A DNA stretch of 64,000 nucleotides from Thalassotalea_H sp040779345 (GTDB lineage: Bacteria > Pseudomonadota > Gammaproteobacteria > Enterobacterales > Alteromonadaceae), in assembly GCA_040779345.1 (NCBI GenBank), contig JBFONU010000012.1, positions 67,146 through 131,145 on the forward strand. Reading direction: 5' to 3'. The notes under the pieces were generated by a model that ran no database searches, was not told the origin of the DNA, and saw only the letters and a program-made list of their open reading frames with translations. Below are positions 1-8,406 of the stretch, one piece after another. Both the position numbers and the translations under genes were made by a program. How positions within the stretch are numbered: the stretch's first letter is position 1; each line of letters opens with the position of its first letter.

Positions 1-236
1 TTAAGATCATAGATATGTTCTTTATTTGCACTATCTAATCGATTTTGTTGCTTGTTATTGTATTCTTCAAACCTAGATAAAACTGATTGCACACTAGTTT
101 CATAATTATTTTTCATTTTCTCAAACCAGCGAAAAACCTGACTTGGTACTTTTAAGTTTCCTTCGGTTCCATTTGTCATAACGTTAGCAACATCCTCGAA
201 ATTTAATTGCTTATCACCATAATAATTGCGAGTCAT
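1..236 (-). CDS. Partial hypothetical protein, runs off the left edge
   Basis: An open frame on the minus strand enters from the left edge. The only in-frame ATG lies at 234-236 and begins MTRNYYGDKQLNFEDV. At least 78 residues are visible, with a hydrophilic, helix-prone stretch rich in Asn, Gln and Glu at the visible end. I do not recognise the family. The frame stays open for about 19 more codons upstream of the ATG, and those codons look protein-like (for example QLVVINSCLAVDL), but they contain no start codon and a TAA closes them. There is no clear Shine-Dalgarno sequence. It may be a real gene with an unusual start, or a gene that has lost its 5' end. Confidence 0.35.
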   Translation of the reverse strand, partial: MTRNYYGDKQLNFEDVANVMTNGTEGNLKVPSQVFRWFEKMKNNYETSVQSVLSRFEEYNNKQQNRLDSANKEHIYDL

Positions 237-448
237 TAAATCAACAGCTAAACAGCTATTTATAACAACTAATTGATAGCCTTTAGAAAGTTGTTATTAA
301 TTGATTGTTTTTTATCCTGTACTGTTAAAAGCTTGTAAAAAAGTTGTTGTTATTAGAATTATTTTAGATATTAACTTGCGATAGTAGAATTTTATTATAT
401 CTTTCAATGTAATGAATACAAAAAATTAACCTAAGGAATATAGGTTTC
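237..448. other. Intergenic region upstream of the signalling island
   Basis: This AT-rich stretch lies between a divergent partial gene and the first STAS gene. It presumably carries the promoter of the chemosensory operon. TTGCGA at 376-381 could be a -35 element, but no well-spaced -10 follows, so no promoter is called. A sigma factor other than the vegetative one is possible. Confidence 0.3.
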
Positions 449-724
449 ATGTTTACATTACCAGATGAACTCACTATTGCCCAGGTAGAAGAATACAAGT
501 CGCAATTTATTGATTTTATAAATAAAAATGATGTAATCGAGCTTGATGATAGTCAAGTCAATCGCATAGATACAGTAGGGATACAGTTGTTACTAGCTGC
601 CGTGATATATATTGCTGCTCAGAATAAATCCCTCGTTTGGCAAAACAAGTCTCTTATCATTAGTCAAAGTATTAAGCAGCTTGGCATTAATGATCCCATT
701 TTGAATAAATTTTTTAATGAATAG
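449..724 (+). CDS. STAS-domain protein (anti-sigma antagonist-like)
   Basis: A 91-residue single-domain protein. The segment RIDTVGIQLLLAAV matches the STAS signature (usually I-D-S-S-G-L), which surrounds the phospho-acceptor of SpoIIAA/RsbV-type anti-sigma antagonists. Here Thr42 sits at or next to the usual Ser position. It precedes cheY by 41 bp and probably heads the chemosensory operon. STAS proteins of this size are found in front of cheY-cheA in several gammaproteobacterial systems. Whether Thr42 is phosphorylated, for example by the HATPase domain of the 580-residue protein downstream, is inference. An MlaB-like role is less likely given the neighbours. Confidence 0.75.
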   Translation: MFTLPDELTIAQVEEYKSQFIDFINKNDVIELDDSQVNRIDTVGIQLLLAAVIYIAAQNKSLVWQNKSLIISQSIKQLGINDPILNKFFNE

Positions 725-765
725 TATTGTTGGTACTAAATGTTGTTAATAAGTAAAAGGAAATA

Positions 766-1131
766 ATGATGACCAAAATTTTGGTTGTAGATGACTCTAA
801 CTCTATTCGCGATATGGTTAGTTTTACATTGAAAAGTGCTGGTTATGAAACCGTTGAAGCTAAAGATGGTCAAGAAGGGCTATCAAAGGCGCAATCAGAC
901 GACTTCGGGTTAGTTATATCTGATGTCAATATGCCAATAATGGATGGTATCACGCTGTGTGGGGAGTTAAGGAAGTTAGCTAATTTTAAGTTCACACCTA
1001 TTTTGATGTTAACCACCGAAAGCTCTGGGGATATGAAGCTAAAAGGTAAAGCGGCTGGAGCCACTGGTTGGTTAGTTAAGCCTTTTAATCCAGAAAAACT
1101 TCTTGCCACAATCAAACGTGTAGTGCGGTAA
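766..1131 (+). CDS. cheY: CheY-type single-domain response regulator
   Basis: A 121-residue stand-alone receiver domain. The acidic pair is Asp9/Asp10 (LVVDDSNS), the phospho-acceptor is Asp53 (ISDVNMPIMDG), the switch Thr lies in LTTESS near residue 83, and the invariant Lys is Lys105 (LVKPF). It has no output domain, so it signals by protein contact after phosphorylation by the adjacent CheA. Two ATG codons are in tandem (766 and 769), with AAAGG upstream. It is followed by cheA after 6 bp. In F7-type systems the CheY output is often not the flagellar motor, so its target here is open. Confidence 0.9.
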   Translation: MMTKILVVDDSNSIRDMVSFTLKSAGYETVEAKDGQEGLSKAQSDDFGLVISDVNMPIMDGITLCGELRKLANFKFTPILMLTTESSGDMKLKGKAAGATGWLVKPFNPEKLLATIKRVVR

Positions 1132-1137
1132 CTGATT

Positions 1138-3270
1138 ATGAGTGTTGATCTCTCCCAATTCATCCCAAGTTTTTTAGAAGAAAGCTTTGAAGGACTTGAA
1201 CTTATGGAATCTAGCCTGCTTAATTTGAAGCAAGGTGATGATGAAAGTATAAATTCAATATTTCGTGCAGCTCATTCAATTAAAGGCGGCGCGGGAACGT
1301 TTGGTTTCGAACACGTTACTGAATTCACCCATTTAGTTGAAACTCTTCTTGATGAAATGCGAGATGGTCGCCGTACAATTGAGCAAAATGATGTTGAATT
1401 GTTATTAGAATCTGTAGATTGTATGCGGTTATTGATCGAAGCCATTCGAGACGAAACTGATTGCGATAATGAAAAAATAGACGAAACGTCTAAACTACTT
1501 TCTGCAGCATTAGAGCAAAGTGACTTACCTTTAGCATCACCCGATGAAAAAGTGACTGATACAACAACTGATGTGGTTGAAGATGGAAGCTCCGTTTGGC
1601 AAATAACATTTATTCCTGAACACCATTTAGTTCAAACAGGCAATGATCCTTTATTACTTTTTAGCGCATTAGCCGAATTAGGTGAATTAACTATTTCCGC
1701 TAACAGTAAAGAATTGCCTTCTATTATTGATATAGACCCAGAAGAAATTTATTTAAGTTGGGATTTAACACTGAGCTCTTCCTCGTCTGAGGAGGAAATT
1801 AGAGAAATTTTTGAGTGGGTTGAAGATGAATGTGAACTTACTATTAAGCAAGAAACGGCTAAAAGTTCCGATCCTGTTGCAGAAGGTGAACCACTACTTG
1901 AAGCAAGTTTAGAAACAGACGCTTCTGTGCATGCAAACTCAGCTGAAACACCTGAAAGTTCCTTAGCACCCCAAAGTCTTACTCAGACGAAAGCAACAGA
2001 TAAAAATGATAATGGCAAACCTGCCGCAAAAACAAAAAGCGATGTAGGTTCTATTAGAGTTGGCGTTGATAAAGTTGATAGTTTAATCAACTTAGTGGGG
2101 GAACTGGTTATAACTCAATCGATGTTATCTGAATTAGGAAATGATTTTGATATCTCGAAAGTTGAAAGGTTAACGTCTGGTTTAGAACAATTATTACAAA
2201 ATACAAAAGAACTACAAGAAAGTGTCATGCGTATTCGCATGTTGCCAATTAGTTTTGCTTTTAATCGTTTTCCTCGTTTGATTCACGATTTATCTAAAAA
2301 AACAGGTAAAGAAATCGAACTTATTTTAAAAGGTGAACAAACAGAGCTCGATAAAACGGTCATGGAGCAAATAGGTGATCCACTTGTGCATTTAGTACGA
2401 AATGCAGTTGATCATGGCATTGAACCCGCGGCAGTGAGGATTGCTAATGGTAAACCTGAAAAAGGGACGATTGTCTTAGACGCATATCATCAAGGAGGAA
2501 ATATTGTTATTGAAATCAATGATGATGGTGGTGGTATTGATCGACAAGCTGTATTTAATAAAGCACTTGAAAAAGGCATTATTGATGAAAATACCACATT
2601 AACTGACAGCCAAGTTTTTGATTTGATTTTTGAACCGGGTTTTTCAACAGCGAAAGAGTTAAGCGATATATCAGGCCGTGGTGTTGGAATGGATGTCGTT
2701 AAAAAGAACATCCAAGCACTGGGCGGGCGGATACAAGTTGAGTCAGAGCCAGGAGAGGGCTCTACTTTTAAAGTTAATTTACCATTAACGCTTGCCATAC
2801 TAGATGGCCAATTAGTTAAAGTGGGCTCGGAAACGTATATTGTTCCACTGATAACGATTGTTGAATCCTTACAAGCAAAAACGGAATTAATAAACCGTGT
2901 TTCAGGAGATATGATCCTGTATCGACTAAGAGAAGACAATGTTCCTGTAATCCCTGTTTGCCATTTATTTGATATACCAGCAGAAAATGAAAATGTTGAA
3001 AACGCCTTATTAGTTGTTGTTGAGGCAGATGGCCAAAAAGTGGGACTGATGGTTGATGATTTATTAGCACAGCAACAAGTCGTAATTAAAAGTCTAAAAG
3101 AAAATTATCAACAAGTAGAAGGTATCTCCGGGGCAACTATTTTAGGCGATGGTTCTGTTGCGATGATTCTCGATATCCCTGGCATGATTGCCATGGCGAT
3201 GAAAAATGCCAATCTAGCTCAATCAAAGATGAAAAATCATACCTACCTTGAACAGGGAGTTACATCGTAA
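1138..3270 (+). CDS. cheA: Chemotaxis histidine kinase CheA
   Basis: A 710-residue CheA with the usual domain order. The N-terminal HPt carries His46 in AAHSIKGGAGTFGF. A central region at about 150-240 replaces or contains P2. The P3 dimerisation segment starts near residue 305. The HATPase carries NAVDHGIEP at about 421, DDGGGID at about 462 and GRGVGMDVV at about 512. The C-terminal CheW-like P5 spans about 550-690. It phosphorylates CheY and CheB and forms the core array with the two CheW proteins and the soluble receptor. Its stop overlaps the next start (TAATG at 3268-3272), so translation is coupled to the first cheW. Confidence 0.95.
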   Translation: MSVDLSQFIPSFLEESFEGLELMESSLLNLKQGDDESINSIFRAAHSIKGGAGTFGFEHVTEFTHLVETLLDEMRDGRRTIEQNDVELLLESVDCMRLLIEAIRDETDCDNEKIDETSKLLSAALEQSDLPLASPDEKVTDTTTDVVEDGSSVWQITFIPEHHLVQTGNDPLLLFSALAELGELTISANSKELPSIIDIDPEEIYLSWDLTLSSSSSEEEIREIFEWVEDECELTIKQETAKSSDPVAEGEPLLEASLETDASVHANSAETPESSLAPQSLTQTKATDKNDNGKPAAKTKSDVGSIRVGVDKVDSLINLVGELVITQSMLSELGNDFDISKVERLTSGLEQLLQNTKELQESVMRIRMLPISFAFNRFPRLIHDLSKKTGKEIELILKGEQTELDKTVMEQIGDPLVHLVRNAVDHGIEPAAVRIANGKPEKGTIVLDAYHQGGNIVIEINDDGGGIDRQAVFNKALEKGIIDENTTLTDSQVFDLIFEPGFSTAKELSDISGRGVGMDVVKKNIQALGGRIQVESEPGEGSTFKVNLPLTLAILDGQLVKVGSETYIVPLITIVESLQAKTELINRVSGDMILYRLREDNVPVIPVCHLFDIPAENENVENALLVVVEADGQKVGLMVDDLLAQQQVVIKSLKENYQQVEGISGATILGDGSVAMILDIPGMIAMAMKNANLAQSKMKNHTYLEQGVTS

Positions 3271-3812
3271 TGGATATTCAAGAACTTGCTCAAGATATTC
3301 CTGTTGAAGGGGAATACTCGTTAGAAGGTATCGATTTTATTACCAGTGGCGAGCAATATTTAACATTTACACTCAATACTGAGCAATACGCGGTTGATAT
3401 CTTATGCGTTGAAGAGATCCGTAGTTGGGAGAATCCAACTAAAATACCCAATTCACCTAAATATGTTTGTGGTGTCATAAACATGCGAGGAATAATTGTT
3501 CCTATTATTGATTTAAGGCTTAAATTTAGCATTGGTGACGCTATCTATACAGACACTACTGTTGTGATTGTTTTAACCATTGAATATGAAGGTAAGACAA
3601 GAACTATGGGCTATGTAGTGGATACCGTTTCTGATGTATTAAATGCCGAAGAAAATGAAATTAAAAATGCGCCAGCTTTTGGAGGATGTGTTCCTCAACA
3701 TTATATCGCCGGCTTAGTTAACGTTGGTGACAATGTTGTGACCTTACTTAATGTATCGTCATTACAAGAAATTGAAACCCATCAAAATAACCAATACCTC
3801 AATAACATATAA
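3270..3812 (+). CDS. cheW: CheW-type coupling protein (first copy)
   Basis: A 180-residue CheW-like protein. The conserved core includes FTLNTEQYAVDILCVEEIR and the GVINMRGIIVPIIDLR segment typical of CheW receptor- and kinase-binding folds. It has about 20 extra residues at the N-terminus before the fold. Its start overlaps the cheA stop by one base. It lies in tandem with a second cheW, an arrangement also known from Vibrio cholerae cluster III. The two copies are clearly diverged, so they may differ in their preference for the globin receptor or the membrane MCP-like protein. Confidence 0.92.
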   Translation: MDIQELAQDIPVEGEYSLEGIDFITSGEQYLTFTLNTEQYAVDILCVEEIRSWENPTKIPNSPKYVCGVINMRGIIVPIIDLRLKFSIGDAIYTDTTVVIVLTIEYEGKTRTMGYVVDTVSDVLNAEENEIKNAPAFGGCVPQHYIAGLVNVGDNVVTLLNVSSLQEIETHQNNQYLNNI

Positions 3813-3830
3813 AACGACAGGAGCTAGATT

Positions 3831-4349
3831 ATGGATAAAGAACAAGAATATCTAACCTTTGTTTTAGCAGGTGAGGAATTTGGTGTTGATATCTTGTGCG
3901 TTCAAGAGATCAGAGTCTGGAGTTCTGTCACTGAACTGCCCAATAAGCCCGCTTATTTAAAAGGTGTTATCAATTTACGTGGCGTTATTATTCCTATCAT
4001 AGATTTACGACAACGATTCGGAAAAGAGCCTTTAGAATATGACGAGCAAACAGTCACTATAATTTTACGTAATCAAGATGTTCAACGACCAATGGTAGTT
4101 GGGATTGTAGTTGATGCCGTATCCGAAGTTTATAAATTTGAACAAAAGCATATTCGCACTCCACCTGCATTTGGTAATCAAATTGATAATTGCTTCTTAA
4201 AAGGCCTTGCCACAGTCGAAGATAAATTAATTATTTTACTCGAAACTAATACCTTGCTTAATCAAGACGATCTATACAGCGTAGATAAACAAGCGTTGTC
4301 GTCAACCACAAAAGAAATTTCGCATCACGATGCTGAAACAACTGTTTAG
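3831..4349 (+). CDS. cheW: CheW-type coupling protein (second copy)
   Basis: A 172-residue CheW. The core motif FGVDILCVQEIRVW and the segment GVINLRGVIIPIIDLRQRFG are close to canonical CheW, closer than in the first copy. It begins 18 bp after the first copy, with a clear AGGAGC ribosome site. The last 25 residues form a polar tail outside the fold. It couples CheA to receptors in the array. A duplication of cheW directly before the receptor gene is a feature of Aer2-type F7 operons. Confidence 0.93.
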   Translation: MDKEQEYLTFVLAGEEFGVDILCVQEIRVWSSVTELPNKPAYLKGVINLRGVIIPIIDLRQRFGKEPLEYDEQTVTIILRNQDVQRPMVVGIVVDAVSEVYKFEQKHIRTPPAFGNQIDNCFLKGLATVEDKLIILLETNTLLNQDDLYSVDKQALSSTTKEISHHDAETTV

Positions 4350-4367
4350 ATAAAGGATACAGTTAAT

Positions 4368-7300
4368 ATGACACCAAAACAAATAAGTTTAGTTCAAGAT
4401 AGCTGGCAAAAAGTAGTACCCATTGCACCCCAAGCTGCAGAGATATTTTATAGCACGCTATTTGAAATGGACCCTACGCTCAAACCTTTATTTAAAAGTG
4501 ATATTACCGAGCAGGGTAAAAAGTTAATGGCAATGCTAGATACAGCCGTCAAGCTGTTAAATAACCCTGATAAATTATTACCCGCAGTTCAAAAACTTGG
4601 TGAAAACCATGTGAAATATGGAGTCAAACCAGAACATTATGACACCGTTGGAGCTGCTTTATTAAAAACTTTAGAGATTGGATTAGGTGATGCTTTTACA
4701 GCACCTTTGAAAAAAGCATGGACGGCAGTTTATACCACTTTATCAACGACTATGATCGATGCAGCCAATGCGGTGATGAACTCAGAGCAACCAAAAACAC
4801 AAGTAAAACAATCTCAATCAAAAGGAAATAAAAAGAATATGAGCCAAGATAACGATGTAGCCGTTCGCCTACAAGGCGCATTAGACCAATCAGCCACCCC
4901 TTTTATTATGATAGATAGAGATTTCACTATTACCTATGTTAATAATTCTACACTGGATTTATTAAAGAAAAATGAGCAAGTTTTTCGTATGAAGTGGCCG
5001 TCATTTTCTGCTGATAAAGAAGCAATAATGGGGTCATGTATTGATGTGTTTCATGAAAATCCTGCTCATCAAAGACAATTATTAAGTGATCCGAGTAATT
5101 TACCCTGGAAAACCGATATTACCATTGAGTTTTTAACATTTGAATTAAATGTAACTGCGATTAACGATGAAAAAGGTAATTATATCGGAAACTCACTTGA
5201 ATGGCAGGATGTCACGCAAGCAAGAGCTTCAGCTAATAGAGCAGTACAACTACAAGGTGCAATAGACCAGTCGGGTACTGCAAGTATGATGGTTGATAGG
5301 GATCTTAATATCACCTACGCAAACGAAGCAACCATGACATTATTGAAAAAGAATGAAGCGACATTTGCACAAGTATTTCCAGGGTTTAAAGCAACCAAAG
5401 AAGCGATAATCGGCTCATGTATTGATGGCTTTCATAAAAACCCAGCTCACCAACGTAAACTGTTAGATGATCCAAATAACTTACCTTGGCAAACTGACAT
5501 TAACGTCGCAGATTTAACTTTTGCGTTGAATGTCACGGCAATAATGGATGCCGATGGAAACTATATTGGTAATTCACTAGAGTGGCAAAATGTTACTAAG
5601 TTAAGAGCGCAAGAAAATAAGGCGGTTCAGTTACAAGGGGCTATTGACCAATCAAGCACCCCAAATATGATGGTTGATAGAGATTTTAATATTACTTATG
5701 CAAATAACGCGACGTTTGCCTTATTGAAAGAGCATGAATCAACTTTTGCTCAAGTATTTCCTGGCTTTACAGCAAATGAAGAATCAATTATTGGTACGTG
5801 TATTGATACTTTTCATAAAAACCCAGCACATCAGCGAAAATTACTTGATGACCCAAATAACCTGCCGTGGAAAACTGACATTAAAGTTGCCCATTTAACA
5901 TTCTCGTTAAATGTAACAGCGATTTTTGATGTATCAGGGAATTATATTGGTAACTCATTAGAGTGGCAAGATGTTACACAAGCGAGAGAGAAGTCTATTG
6001 AAGTAGGACGTTTATCTTCTGCTGTTGAAGGAATGACAACCAACCTCATGATGGCTGATCTACAGGGAAATATTGTCTATGCTAACCCTGCAGTTAATGC
6101 CATGCTATCAAGACGTGAAGCTGTTCTTCGACAAGTTCTACCAAGCTTTAGTGTCGCGAGTATGGTGGGTTCAAATTTTGATACCTTTCATAAAAACCCA
6201 GCACATCAACAAAATCTTCTAGGAAATGCTGAAAACATGCCATACACCACTGAAATTTCTGTGGCTGGCTTAACGTTTCAATTAACAGTTATAGCGCTTA
6301 AAGATGAAGAAGGTAACCATGTTGGTAACGCCGTTCAGTGGTTAGACTTAACGGAAGAAAAGGATGCGCAAAGCCAAGTAGAAAACATGATCAATGATGC
6401 TATTTCTGGTCAACTTGATAGCCGTATTAATACCGAAAATTATGATGGTTTCATGAAAGGGCTTGGCGATAGTATTAATGGCTTAATGAATGCGATAGTC
6501 GAGCCTATTACCGAAGCAATTAATGTCGCTCAAGCACTATCAGATGGTGATTTAACCTTAACTATGGATGGTCAATATGCTGGAGAGTTTCTAGCGCTAG
6601 CCGAAGCGATGAATGGCTCAATTAATAACCTTAATAATATGGTGAATGAAATACGCTCTGCATCAACTAATGTTTTTGATTCCGCAAGAGAAATTGCCGA
6701 AGGCAATAATGAATTAAGTCATAGAACCGAGTCGCAAGCATCAAGCCTTGAAGAAACCGCATCAGCAATGGAAGAGCTAACCAGTACAGTTCAACAGAAT
6801 GCAGAAAACGCGACAGAAGCGAGCAAACTCTCTAGTAGTGTTATGGATAAAGCAACAAATGGCGGGGCTGTTGTTAAAAACGCTATTACGGCGATGAGTG
6901 ACATTAATAAATCGAGCAAGAAAATTGCCGATATAATCAGTGTTATCGATGAAATAGCTTTCCAAACTAATCTATTAGCACTCAATGCTGCGGTTGAAGC
7001 TGCAAGAGCTGGGGAGCAAGGACGAGGTTTTGCGGTTGTTGCCGCAGAAGTACGTAATTTAGCACAACGTTCAGCTGGCGCTGCTAAAGAAATAAAAGGC
7101 TTGATCAACGACAGTGTTGAGGCTGTGGGACAAGGAACTAAGCTGGTTGATGAGACAGGGCAAACATTTACCGAACTTGTCACCTCGATTGAAGAAGTGA
7201 GCAAAATGATCGGTGATATTGATAGTGCAGGAAAAGAACAATCAGCAGGTATTGGTGAAGTGAGTGCTGCCGTTAGTCAAATGGATGAAATGACTCAGCA

Positions 7301-7526
7301 AAATGCCGCGTTAGTTGAAGAAGCTGCAGCATCTAGTAAATCGATGGAAGAACAATCTCAATCACTACTTGACCAAGTTGCCTTCTTTAATAATGGTGAA
7401 GAAGCTGTAGAAAAGCCTCGCGCAGCATCTAAAAGTGCGAGTCGTAAGGCAGTAGCAAAACCTACTTCCAATAGAAGAGTAAGCAGAGAAAAAACGGCAT
7501 CTGATCAAGAGTGGGAGGAGTTCTAA
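4368..7526 (+). CDS. Soluble globin-PAS(x4)-HAMP chemoreceptor with EWEEF tail
   Basis: A 1052-residue receptor with no membrane segment. Residues 1-140 form a Vitreoscilla-type globin: Tyr28 at B10, Phe42 at CD1, Gln49 at the E7 position and proximal His81 in NHVKYGVKPEHY. Four PAS copies start at residues 168, 295, 422 and 549, an exact 127-residue period. Each carries an FHxNPAHQ motif and a late Trp (EWQDVT in copies 1-3, QWLDLT in copy 4). Two HAMP-like segments follow at about 670-765, then the signalling hairpin, whose tip FQTNLLALNAAVEAARAGE is near residue 864. The C-terminus is EWEEF, matching the CheR-binding pentapeptide GWEEF of P. aeruginosa Aer2/McpB. The gene sits where aer2 sits in F7 operons. 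Oxygen or redox sensing is inferred from the globin. Confidence 0.93.
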   Translation: MTPKQISLVQDSWQKVVPIAPQAAEIFYSTLFEMDPTLKPLFKSDITEQGKKLMAMLDTAVKLLNNPDKLLPAVQKLGENHVKYGVKPEHYDTVGAALLKTLEIGLGDAFTAPLKKAWTAVYTTLSTTMIDAANAVMNSEQPKTQVKQSQSKGNKKNMSQDNDVAVRLQGALDQSATPFIMIDRDFTITYVNNSTLDLLKKNEQVFRMKWPSFSADKEAIMGSCIDVFHENPAHQRQLLSDPSNLPWKTDITIEFLTFELNVTAINDEKGNYIGNSLEWQDVTQARASANRAVQLQGAIDQSGTASMMVDRDLNITYANEATMTLLKKNEATFAQVFPGFKATKEAIIGSCIDGFHKNPAHQRKLLDDPNNLPWQTDINVADLTFALNVTAIMDADGNYIGNSLEWQNVTKLRAQENKAVQLQGAIDQSSTPNMMVDRDFNITYANNATFALLKEHESTFAQVFPGFTANEESIIGTCIDTFHKNPAHQRKLLDDPNNLPWKTDIKVAHLTFSLNVTAIFDVSGNYIGNSLEWQDVTQAREKSIEVGRLSSAVEGMTTNLMMADLQGNIVYANPAVNAMLSRREAVLRQVLPSFSVASMVGSNFDTFHKNPAHQQNLLGNAENMPYTTEISVAGLTFQLTVIALKDEEGNHVGNAVQWLDLTEEKDAQSQVENMINDAISGQLDSRINTENYDGFMKGLGDSINGLMNAIVEPITEAINVAQALSDGDLTLTMDGQYAGEFLALAEAMNGSINNLNNMVNEIRSASTNVFDSAREIAEGNNELSHRTESQASSLEETASAMEELTSTVQQNAENATEASKLSSSVMDKATNGGAVVKNAITAMSDINKSSKKIADIISVIDEIAFQTNLLALNAAVEAARAGEQGRGFAVVAAEVRNLAQRSAGAAKEIKGLINDSVEAVGQGTKLVDETGQTFTELVTSIEEVSKMIGDIDSAGKEQSAGIGEVSAAVSQMDEMTQQNAALVEEAAASSKSMEEQSQSLLDQVAFFNNGEEAVEKPRAASKSASRKAVAKPTSNRRVSREKTASDQEWEEF

Positions 7527-7534
7527 GAAGCCAC

Positions 7535-8398
7535 ATGACTCAACAAAGAGATCGTTCATTTAGGTTAACTGATAAAGAATTTAAATTTATTTGTCAGCTT
7601 GTTTATGAAATAGCCGGTATCGTCTTAAATGATAGTAAGCGTGAAATGGTTTATCGCCGGCTCACGCGAATTATTAGAGAAAGAAAGTTATCTTCATTCA
7701 GTGAATATTGTCAATTATTACAAGATAATGTTGAACAAGAGAAAAACTATTTCATCAATGCGATAACAACTAATCTAACCAGTTTTTTTCGAGAAGGACA
7801 TCATTTTGATTATTTAACGAAAACAGAATTGCCTAGTTTAATACAAAAAAATAAACAGGATAAAAAAATTCGTATTTGGTCATCTGCCAGTTCTACAGGA
7901 GAAGAACCTTATAGCATTGCTGCTACAGTTAGTGAATCACTCAAAAGCTACCTTTCATCGTGGGATATAAAAATATTAGCAACGGATATTGATAGCGATG
8001 TATTAGCCAAAGGCAAAGCGGGGATTTATGACGAAAGGCGTATTGAAGATATTCCTGAAAAATATAAAAAAGCCTACTTTTCAAAGGGCACGGGACTTAA
8101 TGCGAATAAAGTAAAAGTTGATCCTAAGTTACAGAAATTATTAACTTTTAAGCAATTGAATTTATTGCATGAGTGGCCAATGAAAGGGCGTTTTGACATT
8201 ATATTTTGCCGTAACGTCATTATTTATTTTGACAAAAAAACTCAGCAGGAATTGTTTGAACGTTATTATGAAATACTAGCACCTGGTGGTTTATTAATTT
8301 TAGGTCACAGTGAAAACTTGGGAGCATATCAAAAGTATTTCGAAAATGTGGGGCGGACTATTTTTAGAAAACCAGTTTTATCACAATGTGCAGAGTAA
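7535..8398 (+). CDS. cheR: Chemoreceptor methyltransferase CheR
   Basis: A CheR that methylates receptor glutamates using S-adenosylmethionine. The N-terminal helical domain is followed by the SAM-binding fold with RIWSSASSTGEEPYS, then LATDID and FCRNVIIYF. A GTG eight codons upstream (7511) lies inside the receptor gene. The ATG at 7535 follows the receptor stop by 8 bp and gives 287 residues, the normal CheR length, so I prefer it; the purine-rich GGAGGAG is about 15 bp upstream. The receptor immediately before it ends in a CheR-tether-like pentapeptide, which makes a dedicated pair likely. Confidence 0.94.
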   Translation: MTQQRDRSFRLTDKEFKFICQLVYEIAGIVLNDSKREMVYRRLTRIIRERKLSSFSEYCQLLQDNVEQEKNYFINAITTNLTSFFREGHHFDYLTKTELPSLIQKNKQDKKIRIWSSASSTGEEPYSIAATVSESLKSYLSSWDIKILATDIDSDVLAKGKAGIYDERRIEDIPEKYKKAYFSKGTGLNANKVKVDPKLQKLLTFKQLNLLHEWPMKGRFDIIFCRNVIIYFDKKTQQELFERYYEILAPGGLLILGHSENLGAYQKYFENVGRTIFRKPVLSQCAE

Positions 8399-8406
8399 AT
8401 TAATCG

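Noticed and set aside
2490..2939. A 149-codon antisense open frame inside cheA
   Set aside because: It lies opposite the conserved HATPase region and resembles no protein; a shadow frame.
4869..6390. The PAS repeats as a possible assembly duplication
   Set aside because: The copies differ at many bases and residues throughout, so they are true diverged repeats.
6791..7204. A 137-codon antisense open frame inside the receptor signalling domain
   Set aside because: It mirrors the codon pattern of the strongly conserved MCP region and encodes low-complexity Ser/Ala/Leu-rich sequence; it is a shadow of the real gene.
7511..7534. GTG start for cheR eight codons upstream
   Set aside because: It lies inside the receptor's last codons and lacks a ribosome site; the ATG at 7535 gives normal CheR length.
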